A DNA stretch of 64,000 nucleotides from Chelonoidis abingdonii (lineage: Eukaryota; Chordata; Testudines; Testudinidae): positions 10,515,919 through 10,579,918 of the forward strand of contig NC_133778.1 of assembly GCF_003597395.2 (NCBI RefSeq). Reading direction: 5' to 3'. This document shows, piece after piece, positions 44,283-55,017 of the stretch; positions within the stretch are counted from its first letter, which is position 1, and each line of letters opens with the position of its first letter. The position numbers and the translations under genes are program-made. The notes below the pieces were generated by a model. That model saw nothing but the letters and a program-made list of their open reading frames with translations. It had not been told where the DNA came from and did no database searches.

Positions 44283-45162
44283 GGACACGCAGCCAGCCAG
44301 TTAGCTATAAATTCTCTCTTGGTAGCTGTTCCCTACTTGCTTTACCTGTAAAGGGCTAAAGAAGTCCAGGTAAAAGGAAGGGAGTGGGCACCTGATCGAA
44401 AGAGCCAATGGGAAGGCTAGAGCTTTTTAAAACTGGGGGGGAAAGCTTTCCTTTGCGTGCGTTGTTGTTCTCCGGGAAAGACAGGAACAGGGAGAAGTTA
44501 TGCTGTGAGAAGCTTTAAGCCAGATATGAAAATCAACAGATCATATCTGGAACTACTTACTTAAGAACCCAGATATGTAGGTAGATCAGGAATGTTTAGA
44601 AAGACACAATTAGGTTTATTTCTGTTTATTTTTTATTGGCTTGTGGACTCCTCTGTGCTAACCCCAAATGCTTTTTATTTTGCTTGTAAAATAGCTGGAC
44701 CTCAAGAAGGTTATTCTTGATGTTTAATTTTTGTAAGTGGGTTTTTTAAATCAAGCAAAAACCTAAGTTCCAAATGTATTTTCTTTCTTTTAGTTTTCAA
44801 TAAAATTTACCTTTTTTAAGAACAGGATTGGATTTTTGGTGTCCTAAGAGATTTGTGCATATGTTGTTTAATTAGCTGGGGGCAACACCTAATTTCCTTT
44901 GTTTTCTTTCTCAGCTCTTCCTGGGGAGGGGGGTGAAAGGGCTTGAGGGTACTCCACAGGAAGGAATTCCCGAGTGAGCCTTCCTGGGTTCCAAGGGATT
45001 TTGCATTTGGGTGGTGGCAGCATGTACCTATCCAAGGTCAGAGAGAAGCTGTAACCCTGGGAGTTTAATACAACCCTGGAGTGGCCAGTAGACATTTTTA
45101 GAATCCTTGGGGGCCACCACCTTCTGCACTCAAAGTGCCAGAGTGGGGAATCAGACGTGACA
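44283..45162 (+). mobile_element. ERV-type solo LTR, plus strand
   Basis: The segment begins near TGGACACGCAGCCAGCCAG and ends CAGAGTGGGGAATCAGACGTGACA. It contains TTCAATAAAATTTACC (poly(A) signal) and, downstream, TTTTAAGAACAGGATTGGAT. That block is matched in reverse by AATCAAGTTCTTAAAAG in the minus-strand LTR at 62292-63048, so both belong to one family. No internal retroviral genes are adjacent. The start is approximate, and no target duplication was found. Confidence 0.7.
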
Positions 45163-45770
45163 ACAGCTTTTCCACATGCATGTGTAGCTAGTCATGGTGA
45201 GCCATACTTTTTTACCGCAGAGTACTCTTCTACAACATGCTGTACCTGACACAGGCTTCATTGGGTTCAACATGCAGCTGTCCACTTTTTTGGTATAACA
45301 ACAGAAGGAGTACTCCTCCTCCCACGGTAAATGACTAGTGATACCCAGGATGACACCCTTTGGGGATTAGAGCAGGGTGTTCTCAGCATAGATCAGGATG
45401 AGCCTATGCCTTCTCCTTCCTAGAGAGCAACCCATAACACCTCTTTGCATAAACTTTCCCTCAGCAACAGCACCTGCACAACATCCCAGCGATATCCCTC
45501 CTGAAAACGACCTCCACTCATACAATATTGCCAAGGAAACCAGCATAAAATAAGGGAGAGGTGGGAAGCCTGGTCCTCTTTCGGTAACGTAAACATGACA
45601 TTGTTAATGTATGTGGCATCGAGAGGCTACAGCAACGGTCACATGAGAGGAAACACAGTTATATTTTACCTTCCAGCATTTGAGATGCTTCACCTGTAAT
45701 CACTTTGGAGAGCCCAGCAATGCTTCTCATTGTGAATGTTTCGCTTGCAACCGTGGCAAATTGCCGGTAC

Positions 45771-46354
45771 TGTTATGCTGGGTCTCGCGCTCTCTCTTCT
45801 TTGGGGAAGGTTCAGGGCACCATTGCTTGCCTCTGAATCGGTATTTTAATTAGCCCACTAGTGTCCTTGAGGAGGGGAGTGGAGAGGGAGGGACCTGGGC
45901 CTGCCCTCTTCTCCAGGTCCCAACCCAGGGGCTCTGAGGTTTGTGGTGAACCACTTGAACTAGCAGTTCCTTCCCCTGGGCTACTTCCCTCTCTTGCCCT
46001 TCAGCTTGTGAAGGGGCTTCTAGCCCTCCTTCTACATAAGCCAGTTGCCCCTTATCTAGGGTTTTTTTGGATTTCTCAGCTCTCCGCAGCACTCCTCCAA
46101 ACTTTCCTTTGGTCTCTCTTCAAAACTGTTTTCTGTTCCAACTCCTTCAAAATACTCTCTGCTCCAACCAAACCTTCCTGCTCCAACTCCCACACTGTCT
46201 GACTGAAGCAGGGGTTTTTATCACATGACTGACTGCTGGTGCTCTATTTGGCTTCAGGTGCTCTAGTTAATCTGTAACAAACCTTCCTCCCCTTGCAAGG
46301 TATAAGGCTCCCTGCTAACACTCTCCTGCTGCCCTCTGGCCATGCTGTATCACA
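45771..46354 (-). mobile_element. Solo LTR, minus strand
   Basis: On the minus strand it starts TGTGATACAGCATGGCCAGA and ends in CAGCATAACA. It is pyrimidine-rich on the plus strand, with no internal coding region. It has the TG...CA termini and size of an LTR. No target duplication was seen, so the boundaries are approximate. Confidence 0.55.
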
Positions 46355-46655
46355 CAAGCAGGCCAAAAGCGTCATCTCTTCATTCATTCTTGCAGCCATT
46401 TCCTAATTTGTCTCTGTTGGCCATTAAAAGCTCCCACCACAGAAGTCCGCATCCACTTGCCTTGCTGCCTGGAGTGGAATGTTGCTCATAGCTGCAATTC
46501 GCCTTGGCAGGAGTCAGAACTAATGTTATTCTGGCATCATGTTAAATGCAGCAGTTAGGGAGTCTTTTTGCAATGTATAAACTTCACTGAATTTACAAAC
46601 ATATCAGTACTAGAGATGCTAAATGCCAGTAGATGGTGCCCTCTGCATTAACCAT

Positions 46656-47300
46656 TGTGATGGGGCAAGGACAGATGGCTACAGTAAAGTGGTAAGGAAT
46701 AGGTATGTTAGCCCCAGGCTAATCAAATCCTTAGTACCATGGTAACCAAATGGCAGTTGCTCCAGGTTAATCAAGACACCTGGGGCCAATTAAGATCTTT
46801 CTAGAAGGCAGTGGAGATAGCTACATTGATTGGGCCACCTGAAGCCAATCAAGGGCTGGCTGGAACTAGTGAAAAGCCTCCCAGTTAGTCAGTGAGTCGT
46901 AGGTGAGAGGCTGTACACAAGAGGTGCAAGGAGCTGAGATGAAGAGTGAACTGCTGGAAGGATTTGAGAGTACATGCATTATCAGACACCAGGAGAAGTC
47001 CTGTGGGTGAGGATAAAGAAGGTGTTGGGAGGAGGCAGGGGAAGTAGCCCAGGAGTTGTAGCTGTGATGCAGCTGTACAGGAGCCTATATAGACAGCCTG
47101 CAATCCACAGCGGCCAACTGGGCTGGAACCACCGGATAGAGAGGCGGGCCCAGGTTCCCTCCAAACCTCCAACTCCTTGATCAACAACAGAGAAGTTCTG
47201 ACCCAGACTGTGGGTCCACCAGAGGGGAAGATCACTGAGTGAGAAAAATCCGCCAATAAGCACAGGACCACCTCAGGTAGAGGAGGAACTTTGTCAACAA
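46656..47300 (+). repeat. 5' LTR of the 46.7 kb retrotransposon
   Basis: It aligns along its whole length with 51775-52391. Shared blocks are AGGTATGTTAGCCCCAGGCT, TTTCTAGAAGGCAGTGGAGA, TTATCAGACACCAGGAG and GGAGGTAGAGGAGGAA-type text near the end. It has many single-base indels relative to the 3' LTR and to the solo LTR at 15998-16640. After the LTR comes ACTGTGTCAATGTGGGATAT; the tRNA primer-binding site could not be assigned. Confidence 0.9.
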
Positions 47301-47397
47301 CTGTGTCAATGTGGGATATTTGGTGAGCAAGCATGGCAGAGAAGGTGAGGATATAAATAAAAAAAAAGAGAGGGTTTATTTTATTTTTTTTCACCAA

Positions 47398-48480
47398 ATG
47401 GATGACGTAGTGTGGGCACTGATACAAGTCACAGCGGTGCAGCAGACTACCCGTGTCCAAGCAGCCGCCCAACAGGAGGCAGTGCGGCTGCAACAAGAGA
47501 CTAATCGCCTGCTGATGGACCAGGCTTCTCAGACCGAGTTATGTTGTGGGAATTGTAAACCAGGTAAAGACCCTCAAGAGCTGACCGTGCATGATGGGCA
47601 CACGGCTCATACGGCCAGCCATTGGCTGCAGAATGACAACGGGAGGTGATATAGAGGCATACCTTCTGGCCTTTGAGAGACAGGCCTACGCGAGCTGCCT
47701 CGAGATCATGGTCTGCCATCCTTGCCCCACTCCTGCATGGGGAGGCCCAGAAGGCTACCATGATCTGCTGAAGAGGCTGCAGCAGACTACCCAGCTAAAA
47801 AGTAGAGATTTGGCCAGATCTGGGGTAACGTACCGCAGTGCGGCGCCAGCGTATCACGGTGAGGTACCAGGAAGACAAAACCTGCAGTCCCAACTGTAGA
47901 CCTCATCATTTGCATGAAAGTGGTACAAACAGAGTCCCGGAGTCCAGAGAGGATACTAGGGGTTCTGGTCATTGACTGATACATGAGGGCACTGCCCACA
48001 GATCTCGCAAATGGGTAGGCCAGAACAATCCGTCCACCTATGATAGAGAGATTCATTCACGCTGGTAGAAAGATGCATGACAGCAGGGAATTACCCGACT
48101 ACCTAAGGAAAGCCTCCCTTTCGTAGCAAACACCAACTCCAACCTGGAAGGTGGGGCAGCTAAACCCCTGGGGAGTCCTAGGTAGGAAGAGGGGGCCGAA
48201 AAAGCAGCAGAGACCCCAGAAGGAGGATTGGCCAGAATGGGGGAAACCCTGAGACTAACCCATAACCCACATGAGTAAGGGGAATGATTAGAAACAATTA
48301 TAGATGTTATGCAGTGGGAAAGTTGGTGACACCACACGCAGAACAGTGTCCCAGCACCAATGGAGCATATGCAATGCAACTTGGGGGATTGGGAAGTCCA
48401 TGGCTCCCTTAATCCACATTGCGGGTGTACATTAGCGCTCCTAACTCACCAGGCCAAGTGAAGATGAAATGGAGCAGAGA
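47398..48480 (+). pseudogene. gag-like region, degenerate
   Basis: The ATG at 47398 opens a frame starting MDDVVWALIQ and followed by a glutamine-rich stretch (VQAAAQQEAVRLQQETN), typical of the N-terminus of vertebrate Gypsy Gag. After a shift, TTGGDIEAYLLAFERQAYAS at about 47640-47700 matches the capsid-type 'DVEAYL.xFER' motif. Beyond about 47.9 kb stops are frequent, and I could not see an intact zinc knuckle. Gag would form the particle that packages the element RNA. It is broken as written. Confidence 0.65.
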
Positions 48481-48500
48481 TACACACTTGTGGACTGGAG

Positions 48501-48730
48501 GTGCTTATACCCTATTCATCGGGTAAGCTGGTAAAAAGTAGCCAGCTGCTACAAGCCAAACATGTAGCAGTGACATGCGTGCATGGGACCGTGAGCCATT
48601 ACCCCACCATCCCAGTGGAGATAGAGGTTCAGGGGAACCCCATTGAGGTGACAGTGGGCATAGTTCCTAAACTCCCATATCCTGTAGTCATTGGGAGGGA
48701 CTATCCAGAGTTTGATAATTTACTCCCCCC
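48501..48730 (+). pseudogene. Aspartic protease (retropepsin) domain, degenerate
   Basis: The frame from 48501 gives GKLVKSSQLLQAKHVAVTCV, TIPVEIEVQGNPIEVTVGIV and PYPVVIGRDYPEFDNLLPP. The last is the 'ILG.D' helix region of a Gypsy retropepsin. The catalytic Asp-Ser/Thr-Gly is not intact: the expected site near 48490 reads VDW, not VDSG or VDTG. The frame continues into a charged linker (KARKTKKERKAAKALV) and acidic stretch to 49133. It lies directly upstream of integrase. Confidence 0.7.
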
Positions 48731-49129
48731 GGAGAGGCTGAGGGGAGGTGGGGACCCTGTTGGCAGTGACTCGTTGGGGAAATGTCAACCCCCAATGTTT
48801 TCTGAGTTTTCTCAGGATCTATTCTCAGCCCCCCAAAAGGCCCGGAAGACAAAAAAAGAAAGGAAGGCCGCAAAGGCCTTGGTAACCCAGATCCTGACCC
48901 AGGGCCAGAAGACCGTGCTTGTACGTAGATGGACACGAGCAGCCATCAGAGAAACTATCAACATGGAAGGAGAGCCAGAGGCTGGCCCCAGCCATGATGG
49001 TGATGAGCCGTTGGAAGAATCAGAAGCTGGCCCCTGGGAGCTCAGGCAGGTTAGTCCGGGGAGAGAGACTTTGGGTGGGACCAGGCAGAGGACCATAGAT
49101 ATGATAATGTCAGGAAAGAGGTGGCTGAG

Positions 49130-50290
49130 ATAGATGAGACACGAGTGGAGGGGAAGATCCGGGGTCCAGGACCCTACGTTATAGTGAAAGATCTCCTCTA
49201 CCGTGTGGTGCAAATGCAGGAGCAGGAGATACATCAACTTCTGGTACCATAAAAACATCAAAAAGCCATATTGAGCCTCACCCACAGTCACCTGTTTGGA
49301 GGACACATAGGGGTAGAGAAAACCCAGGCCAGGATCCTGCGGAGGTTCTTCTGGCCAGGAGTACATGATGATGTCAAGCGATACTGCACCTCTTGTCCAG
49401 AGTGTCAGCTACATAGCACTCGCCCACACTTGCGGGCCCCTTTAATACCTCTTCCAATAATAGGGGTACCATTTGAATGCATAGCCATTGATTGGGCTTC
49501 TAGAGAAGACAGCTCGGGGCCACCAACATGTTCTAGTTGTACTAGACTATGCAACTCGATACTGAGAAGCCGTTCCCCTACGCAACACAGCTTCCAAGAC
49601 GATAGCTAAAGAGCTAGGACAGATCTTTTCCCGGGTTGAGCTACCCAAGGACATACTGACTGATCAAGGAACACCTTTCATGTCCAAGTTGATGAAAGAT
49701 CTCTGTTCATTGCTCCATGGACAAGCCCTACGGACCTCTGTATACAACCCACAAACAGACGGCCTTGTGGAAAGGTTCAATAGGACCCTCCAGTCCATGA
49801 TCAGGAAAGTGATGAGCCGGGATGGGAAAGATTGGGATATCCTATTGCCTTACCTCATGTTTGCTATCCGGGAAGTCCCATAAGCCTCCACAGGTTTCTC
49901 TCCATTCGAACTACTATATGGGCACCACCCCCGGGGCATATTGGATATAGCCAGAGAAGCCTGGGAAGAGGAGCCAAATCCCGGAAGGAACATAGTCGAG
50001 CATGTACTATAGATGAGGGATAGGATAGCCTGAGTTACACCCATTGTACGGGAACACTTGGAGAAAGCACAGGAGACCGAACGGACCCATTATAACCACC
50101 AAGCAAAGCTTCGACGGTTCTAACCAGGGGATCGAGTAATGGTCCTGGTGCCCACAGCAGAAAGCAAGCTGTTGGCCCAGTGGCAGGGACCCTATGAAGT
50201 GACTGAAGCCGTGGGAGAGGTAAACTATAAGGTGCAGCAGCCAGGCTGCAGGAAACCGGAGCAAATTTACCACATCAATGTTCTAAAACC
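49130..50290 (+). pseudogene. Integrase, upstream of RT
   Basis: Integrase inserts the element DNA copy into the host genome. The N-terminal zinc-binding domain is visible at 49283-49405: HSHLFGGHIGVEKTQ, then FFWPGVHDDVKRYCTSCPEC (His and Cys pairs). Catalytic residues: Asp in AIDWASRE (codon 49490-49492), Asp in TDQGTPF (49662-49664) and Glu in VERFN (49770-49772). The last two are separated by exactly 35 residues, as in the DD35E family. A frameshift lies between the first and second Asp. The C-terminal part reads QWQGPYEVTEAV, VNYKVQQPG and QIYHINVLKPWHD, the typical GPY/F module. Stops at about 49880 and 50010 break the frame. Confidence 0.9.
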
Positions 50291-50379
50291 TTGGCATGAT
50301 CGAGAGGCATGCTTAGTCACCCAGGCGACCCTTCCCCAGGAGGATAACTTACAAGAGCAAGTGGGGATATCACCCAACT

Positions 50380-51240
50380 TGACGCCAAACCAAAAGATTG
50401 AGGCAGCCGACATGATTAATCGCAATCAAGATGTGTTCTCTACAAAACCGGGGGACGACTGAGATATCACCATACTCCGCAGTCCGCGGCCAAGGTAACA
50501 CTGAGACCCTACCGAATCCCCGCAGCAAAAGAGAAGAAATCAAGGCTGAAGTAAAGAAAAAGTTAGAATTTGGCATTATTGAAGAATCTTACAGTCAGTG
50601 GTGCAGTCAATAGTTCTAGCGCCTAACCTGATCGGTTACCATGAGATTCTGTAATGACTTTCGCGACTGAATGAAGTAATCCAATTTGATGCATCCCATA
50701 CTACCATCGACAAACTGGTTGACCGACTGGTAGTGCCGATTCTTGACTACACTGGATCTGACAAAGGTATTGGCAGATTCCCCTGACCAAAGAGCTAAAG
50801 AAAAGACAGCTTTCTCCATCCCGGACGGGCTATTCCAGTACACAGTCCTCCTTTTGGGCATATGGGCCCCAGCCACATTCCAGCACCTCATGGATAAGCT
50901 GCTGTGCTCCCATACTAATTATGCAGCCGCATACCTAGATGATGTCATCATCCATAGCCAGACTGGGAACCCACTTGGAGAAAGTTGAGGCAGTACTATT
51001 GCACCTTAAGGCGGGCTGGCCTCACGCTAATCCTGCTAAATGCGCCATAGGACTAGCAGAGGCTAAGTACCTGGGATATATTGTAGGAAGGGGTATAGTG
51101 AAGCCCCAAACTAATAAGCTAGAGGCGATTCAAAACTGGCCCCGGCTGACCCGAAAGAAGCAGGTCCGTGCGTTCCTAAGTGTGGTAGGCTACTACCGAC
51201 GTTTTATTCCCCACTTCGCCAGCAGGGCAAGTCTCTAATG
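50380..51240 (+). pseudogene. Reverse transcriptase, downstream of integrase
   Basis: It starts with an N-terminal segment (DVFSTKPG; NPRSKREEIKAEVKKKLEFG; FGIIEESYSQW). Finger/palm motifs follow: TLDLTK with the first catalytic Asp (about 50747), KTAFSIPDGLFQYTVLLLG, APATFQHLMDKLL and YAAAYLDDVIIHS with the YLDD box at 50932-50943. The connection region follows: NPAKCAIGLAEAKYLGYIVG and QVRAFLSVVGYYRRFIPHFA. A piece between the TLDLTK and KTAF motifs is shortened. Breaks occur near 50460, 50610 and 50985. The sequence is clearly Ty3/Gypsy-type RT and not Copia, so the unusual domain order is not explained by its being a Copia element. Confidence 0.9.
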
Positions 51241-51274
51241 GACCTGGTGAAGGCCCGGGTCCAGACATGGTGAA

Positions 51275-51774
51275 GTGGACCGACGCAGCAGAGAGAGGGC
51301 CTTCATAGACCTTCGGATGCTCTCTGTAATGGCCCATACTCATAGCCCGAACTTTACCAAGGAATTTATTTTGCAAACAGATGCTTCCGAGGTGGGGTTG
51401 GGGGGTTCTGTCGCAAATGATTGGAGAAGAACAACACCCAATCCTCTACCTAAACAGAAAGCTGCTCCAAGAGAACAGAAGTATGCAGTAGTCGAGACAG
51501 AATGCCTTGCTGTCAAATGGGCCATGGAGACACTGCGTTTTTACCTCTTAGGCCAGCAATTTACTCTTGTGACAGATCACGCACCCCTACAGTGGATGCA
51601 GAGAAATAAAGAAAAGAATGCAAGGGTCACTAGGCGGTTTTTATCCCTCCAACCATTCCAGTTCCACATACAGCACAGGCTGGATGCCACCACGACAACG
51701 CTGACGGTCTATCTCGAGCACACTGTCTGGAGTCCCAGTGCCCAACCCTATGGTGTTGAGCAGGAGTGGGGATA
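51275..51774 (+). pseudogene. RNase H domain and polypurine tract
   Basis: The catalytic pattern of Gypsy RNase H is complete: TDASEVGLGG (Asp), VETECLAVKWAMETLRFYL (Glu) and LVTDHAPLQWM (Asp). MQRNKEKNARVTRR follows. RNase H degrades the RNA strand during reverse transcription. The frame then runs to the 3' LTR. A purine-rich GAGCAGGAGTGGGGA (51758-51772) just before the LTR is the likely plus-strand primer. No further gene follows. Confidence 0.85.
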
Positions 51775-52391
51775 TGTGATGGGCAAGGCCAGATGGCTAC
51801 AGTAAAGTAGTAAGGAACAGGTATGTTAGCCCCAGGCTAACCAAATCCTTAGTACCCCTGTAACCAACGCAGTTGCTTCCAGGTTAATCAAGACACTGGG
51901 CAATTAAGTTCTTTCTAGAAGGCAGTGGAGATAGCCACATTGATGGGCCACCTGAAGCCATCAAGGGCGGGATGGAACTAGTTAAAAGCCTCCCGTTAGT
52001 CAGTGAGATTTGTGTGTGAGGAGCTGGGAGCAAGAGGCACAAGAGCTGAGAGTGAGAGAGTGTACTGCTGGAGGATGAGGAGTACAAGCATTATCAGACA
52101 CCAGGAGGAAGGTCTGTGGTGAGGGATAAAGAAGGTGTTGGGAGGAGGCCATGGGGAAGTAGCCCAGGGAGTTGTAGCTGTCATGCAGCTGTTACAGGAG
52201 GCACTATAGACAGGTGCAATCCACAGGGTCCCGGGCTGGAACCCGGAGTAGAGGGCGGGCCCGGGTTCCCCCCAAACCTCCCAACTCCTGATCAGACACA
52301 GGAGGAGTTGACTCAGACTGTGGGTTCCACCAGAGGGAAAGATCACCAATAAGCGCAGAACCCACCAAGGTAGAGGAGGAATTTTGTCACA
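51775..52391 (+). repeat. 3' LTR of the 46.7 kb retrotransposon
   Basis: It starts TGTGATGGGCAAGGCCAGAT and ends GGAGGAATTTTGTCACA. It is 617 bases against 645 in the 5' LTR, with differences dominated by one- and two-base indels. Confidence 0.9.
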
Positions 52392-53655
52392 TCATCTACT
52401 CCACAGAATATAGGCAACTTTTGTATTTAATAGGAAAAATATAGTAATATAGCATATGTATAGCCACATAGTATATTATGTTTTGTATAGAACTCTCGTC
52501 AGGGAAAACAAAGGTAAAAGAGATAGTTCCACTGTGCGTGTCACACCTCTTGCTTTTGCACCATTAAAACTATGCTATGAGAGTCAACATGTTAGCCAAC
52601 ACTCTCCTTGGCTGTTGTAAAGAGAAAAAGCTCCTAAAAATGTACAATAGTTATTCAATTTAGGTCAGACTGCACACAGAAAGCACCTGAGTCACTGTTA
52701 ACATTGCACAGATTCTCTCATTTTGTTACATAAAACAATTGCTTTGAAATTCTCCTTCTAGAAGTTACAGCTGTTTGGCTGAGCTATTTTGATCCATTCT
52801 TTCCTGAATTAATCTAACTCCTCCCACAAATCAGATGCACCCTCAAAGCTAAGAGATGTCACAAATAATGAGCAAACATTAATAAAGAGTTTATTATTCA
52901 GCTGCTGATTGCCATTTCAGAATGGGAGCTCCATTTTCAGAAAAAAAGTCAATGGCTTTTTTTGCATACCTTCACTAAAACAACTAGACAGATCTTACAC
53001 TCTACAAAATGCAAGAAACCATTTCTGAAAACTCAAATAAAACCTAACTTATTACTGTAGAACTATTTTTAAATGCTTCAAGGACATTAAATGTGCAGCA
53101 TTAAAATTTAATCCCATTTTTTCAAAGTCCTATGACATTACTCTTCCTCAAGGTCCTGAAGGACAAACACAGTTGATTCTGACACCTTTGGGGCTTTTAA
53201 ACAACACCTTGGTCAAAGCTGTCCCCTGTTAAATTATTCTGATGTTCCCTCTGTCATGTTCATCCCTTTTGCTAGAAATTGCAATGGTCTGTTTTTCCCT
53301 CTCAGAAAGATTAGCACAGTCTTTGGTCAGATTTATTGTTCTGGTGCTATAAAGTTTAAAGCGGTTATCTGAAGCAGAGATTTAGATTATTGCTGTAGCA
53401 ATATAAAAAATTATGCACAAAATAGGGCACGTGTCAGTCACTCCTGTACCAATATGCAGTAGGGCAATAAGAAAGGACCTTTCTGAAAAGAAACTGAATC
53501 AATCCAAACCCTCTCTAGTAACAAATATTGTAAATGTTAAATCAAAATGATGAACAGAAATCTCAATAAGAAATCAGTAGGATTAAAGTGGTGCCAACCG
53601 AGATTGGGGCCCTATTATGCTAGCCACTGGATAGACACACAAAATGAGATGCGGT
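52392..53655. other. Intergenic DNA, no gene seen
   Basis: AT-rich. No repeat ends or exons recognised. Confidence 0.4.
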
Positions 53656-54315
53656 CAGTGGCGGATTAATGATTTTGCCACCCCTAGACCCTGAAATAAT
53701 GCCTCCCCCCTGCCCCTGGCCCTGCCCTGACTCCACCCTTTCCCCACCCCCCTTCCAACCCCTTCCCCAAAGTCCCCACCCCAACTCCGCTCCCTCCTTG
53801 CCCCTATTGGATCCCTTCCCCAAATCCCCACCCCGGTCCCGCCTCTTCCTCCAGTGTGCCGCGTTCCCCCTCCTCCCCCCTCCCTCACAAAACAGCACTG
53901 GGAGGGAGTGGGGAGAAGCAGGACGCAGCGGCATGCTCGTGGAGCAGGTGGAGGCACAGGCAGAGACAGAGGTGAGCTGCTACTACACTAGGGGGGCGGG
54001 GTCCACCTAAGATACTCAACTTCAGCTACGCAAATAGCGTAGCTGAAGTCAGTGTATCTTAGGTCAACTTACCTGGCCATGAAGACGGTGGTGAGTCGAC
54101 TGCTGCCGCTCTCCCATCGACTCCATTTCCACCTGTCATAAGCTGGAGTTCCAGAGTCAACGGGGAGCGCACTTGGAGATCGAATTATTGTGTCTAGACG
54201 AGACGCGATAAATCAATCCCCGATAGATCGATCACCACCCGCTGATCTGGTGGGTAGTGAAGACCTGCCCATAAATTTGCCGCCCCTTGTCAGCCTAGGC
54301 GATAATACGCCGCTG
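53656..54315. mobile_element. hAT transposon carrying a nested Harbinger MITE (660 bp)
   Basis: The ends are CAGTGGCGGATTAATG and, inward from the right, CAGCGGCGTATTATCG. The flanks GATGCGGT and GATTCGGT match at 7 of 8. The left interior is pyrimidine-rich (CCACCCC, CTTCCCC runs, 53700-53890). From about 54003 to 54272 the sequence is Harbinger-MITE, so the MITE inserted into the hAT. Confidence 0.88.
54003..54272 (-). mobile_element. Harbinger-type MITE with a 28-base hairpin
   Basis: The right end GTAGTGAAGACCTGCCC is the reverse of the GGGCAGGTCTACACTAC terminus. The interior shares CGATAGATCGATCACCACCC with 26872-27149 in reverse. Near the left edge, ACCTAAGATAC and ACTTCAGCTACGC (54005-54031) pair with GCGTAGCTGAAGT and GTATCTTAGGT (54037-54064). 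The left terminus is lost or replaced. Confidence 0.75.
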
Positions 54316-54323
54316 GATTCGGT

Positions 54324-55017
54324 CCATGCCTTGAAGAAGTAGAGAGATAAAAGGTGTGAAGCAATATTATTTCTCTCATTTTACAGATGGGGAACTGAAC
54401 AGTGCTCATGGCCAGGGAAAAGAGGTCAATGCATAAGAGGAAATCACTGATCTGAACTTTGTCTGTTAGAACAACCAGTGCAAGCTATCCAGTCTAAATT
54501 CTGCCTGTGCAGAACAAGCAGTGTAATGTGTGGCTCATCTAAATGACTCACATATTCACCATAATTCATGACGACGCGAGGACAAATCTCACCTTTCAGT
54601 TCTTATTGTTTTCATCCTATTATGTGCAAGATGAACAACATTTAACTTGTAATCCAGAGAAAAGAATCTAAAGAACTTGGGCAAGGACTGTCCTTTTCGA
54701 ACGTGTTTGTACAGCTCCTAGAACAATGGGGCTCTGGTTCTAAATTGGGCCTCTAGGTGCTATTGTGGTGCAAATAATAAAATAATCACTATGCAGTGTG
54801 ATTGCCAGCATCAGTGGGGCCCAGTCTTACTGCCATTGCAATCAATGGCAAAATCCATGTTGACTTCACTGGAGGTAATTGAGAATGGTAATTGAGAGTT
54901 GTTTAAAAATGCTTTATTAGATGCCTAGGACCCCCCCCACCTTCCGACAGCTCTCCATAATTCTGCAATCACATAACAAGCCTTTATTGGTTACAAAAAA
55001 ACATCCTGGTTAAGAGG
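54324..55017. other. Intergenic DNA, no gene seen
   Basis: A short MIR-like trace (GGGGAACTGAACAGTGC context, about 54385) is possible. Otherwise nothing recognised. Confidence 0.35.

Larger units (their letters stand above)
46656..52391 (+). mobile_element. LTR retrotransposon, Gypsy-type domains with integrase before RT
   Basis: A complete element of about 5.7 kb: two LTRs, gag-like region, then protease, integrase, reverse transcriptase and RNase H. The LTRs open with TGTGATGGG and close in CA; flanks CCAT and TCAT fit a worn 4-bp duplication. Most Ty3/Gypsy elements have RT and RNase H before integrase. Here the integrase (about 49.13-50.29 kb) clearly precedes RT (about 50.4-51.24 kb), as in the Gmr1-like group described from deuterostomes. 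No envelope-like ORF lies between RNase H and the 3' LTR. Many frame breaks prevent any full-length product as written. Confidence 0.88.

Noticed and set aside
46656..52391. Copia element, suggested by the integrase-first order
   Set aside because: RT, RNase H and the integrase GPY/F module look like Ty3/Gypsy, and the layout is better explained by a Gmr1-like Gypsy element.
46656..52391. Endogenous retrovirus with env
   Set aside because: No open frame or membrane-protein features lie between RNase H (about 51.72 kb) and the 3' LTR.
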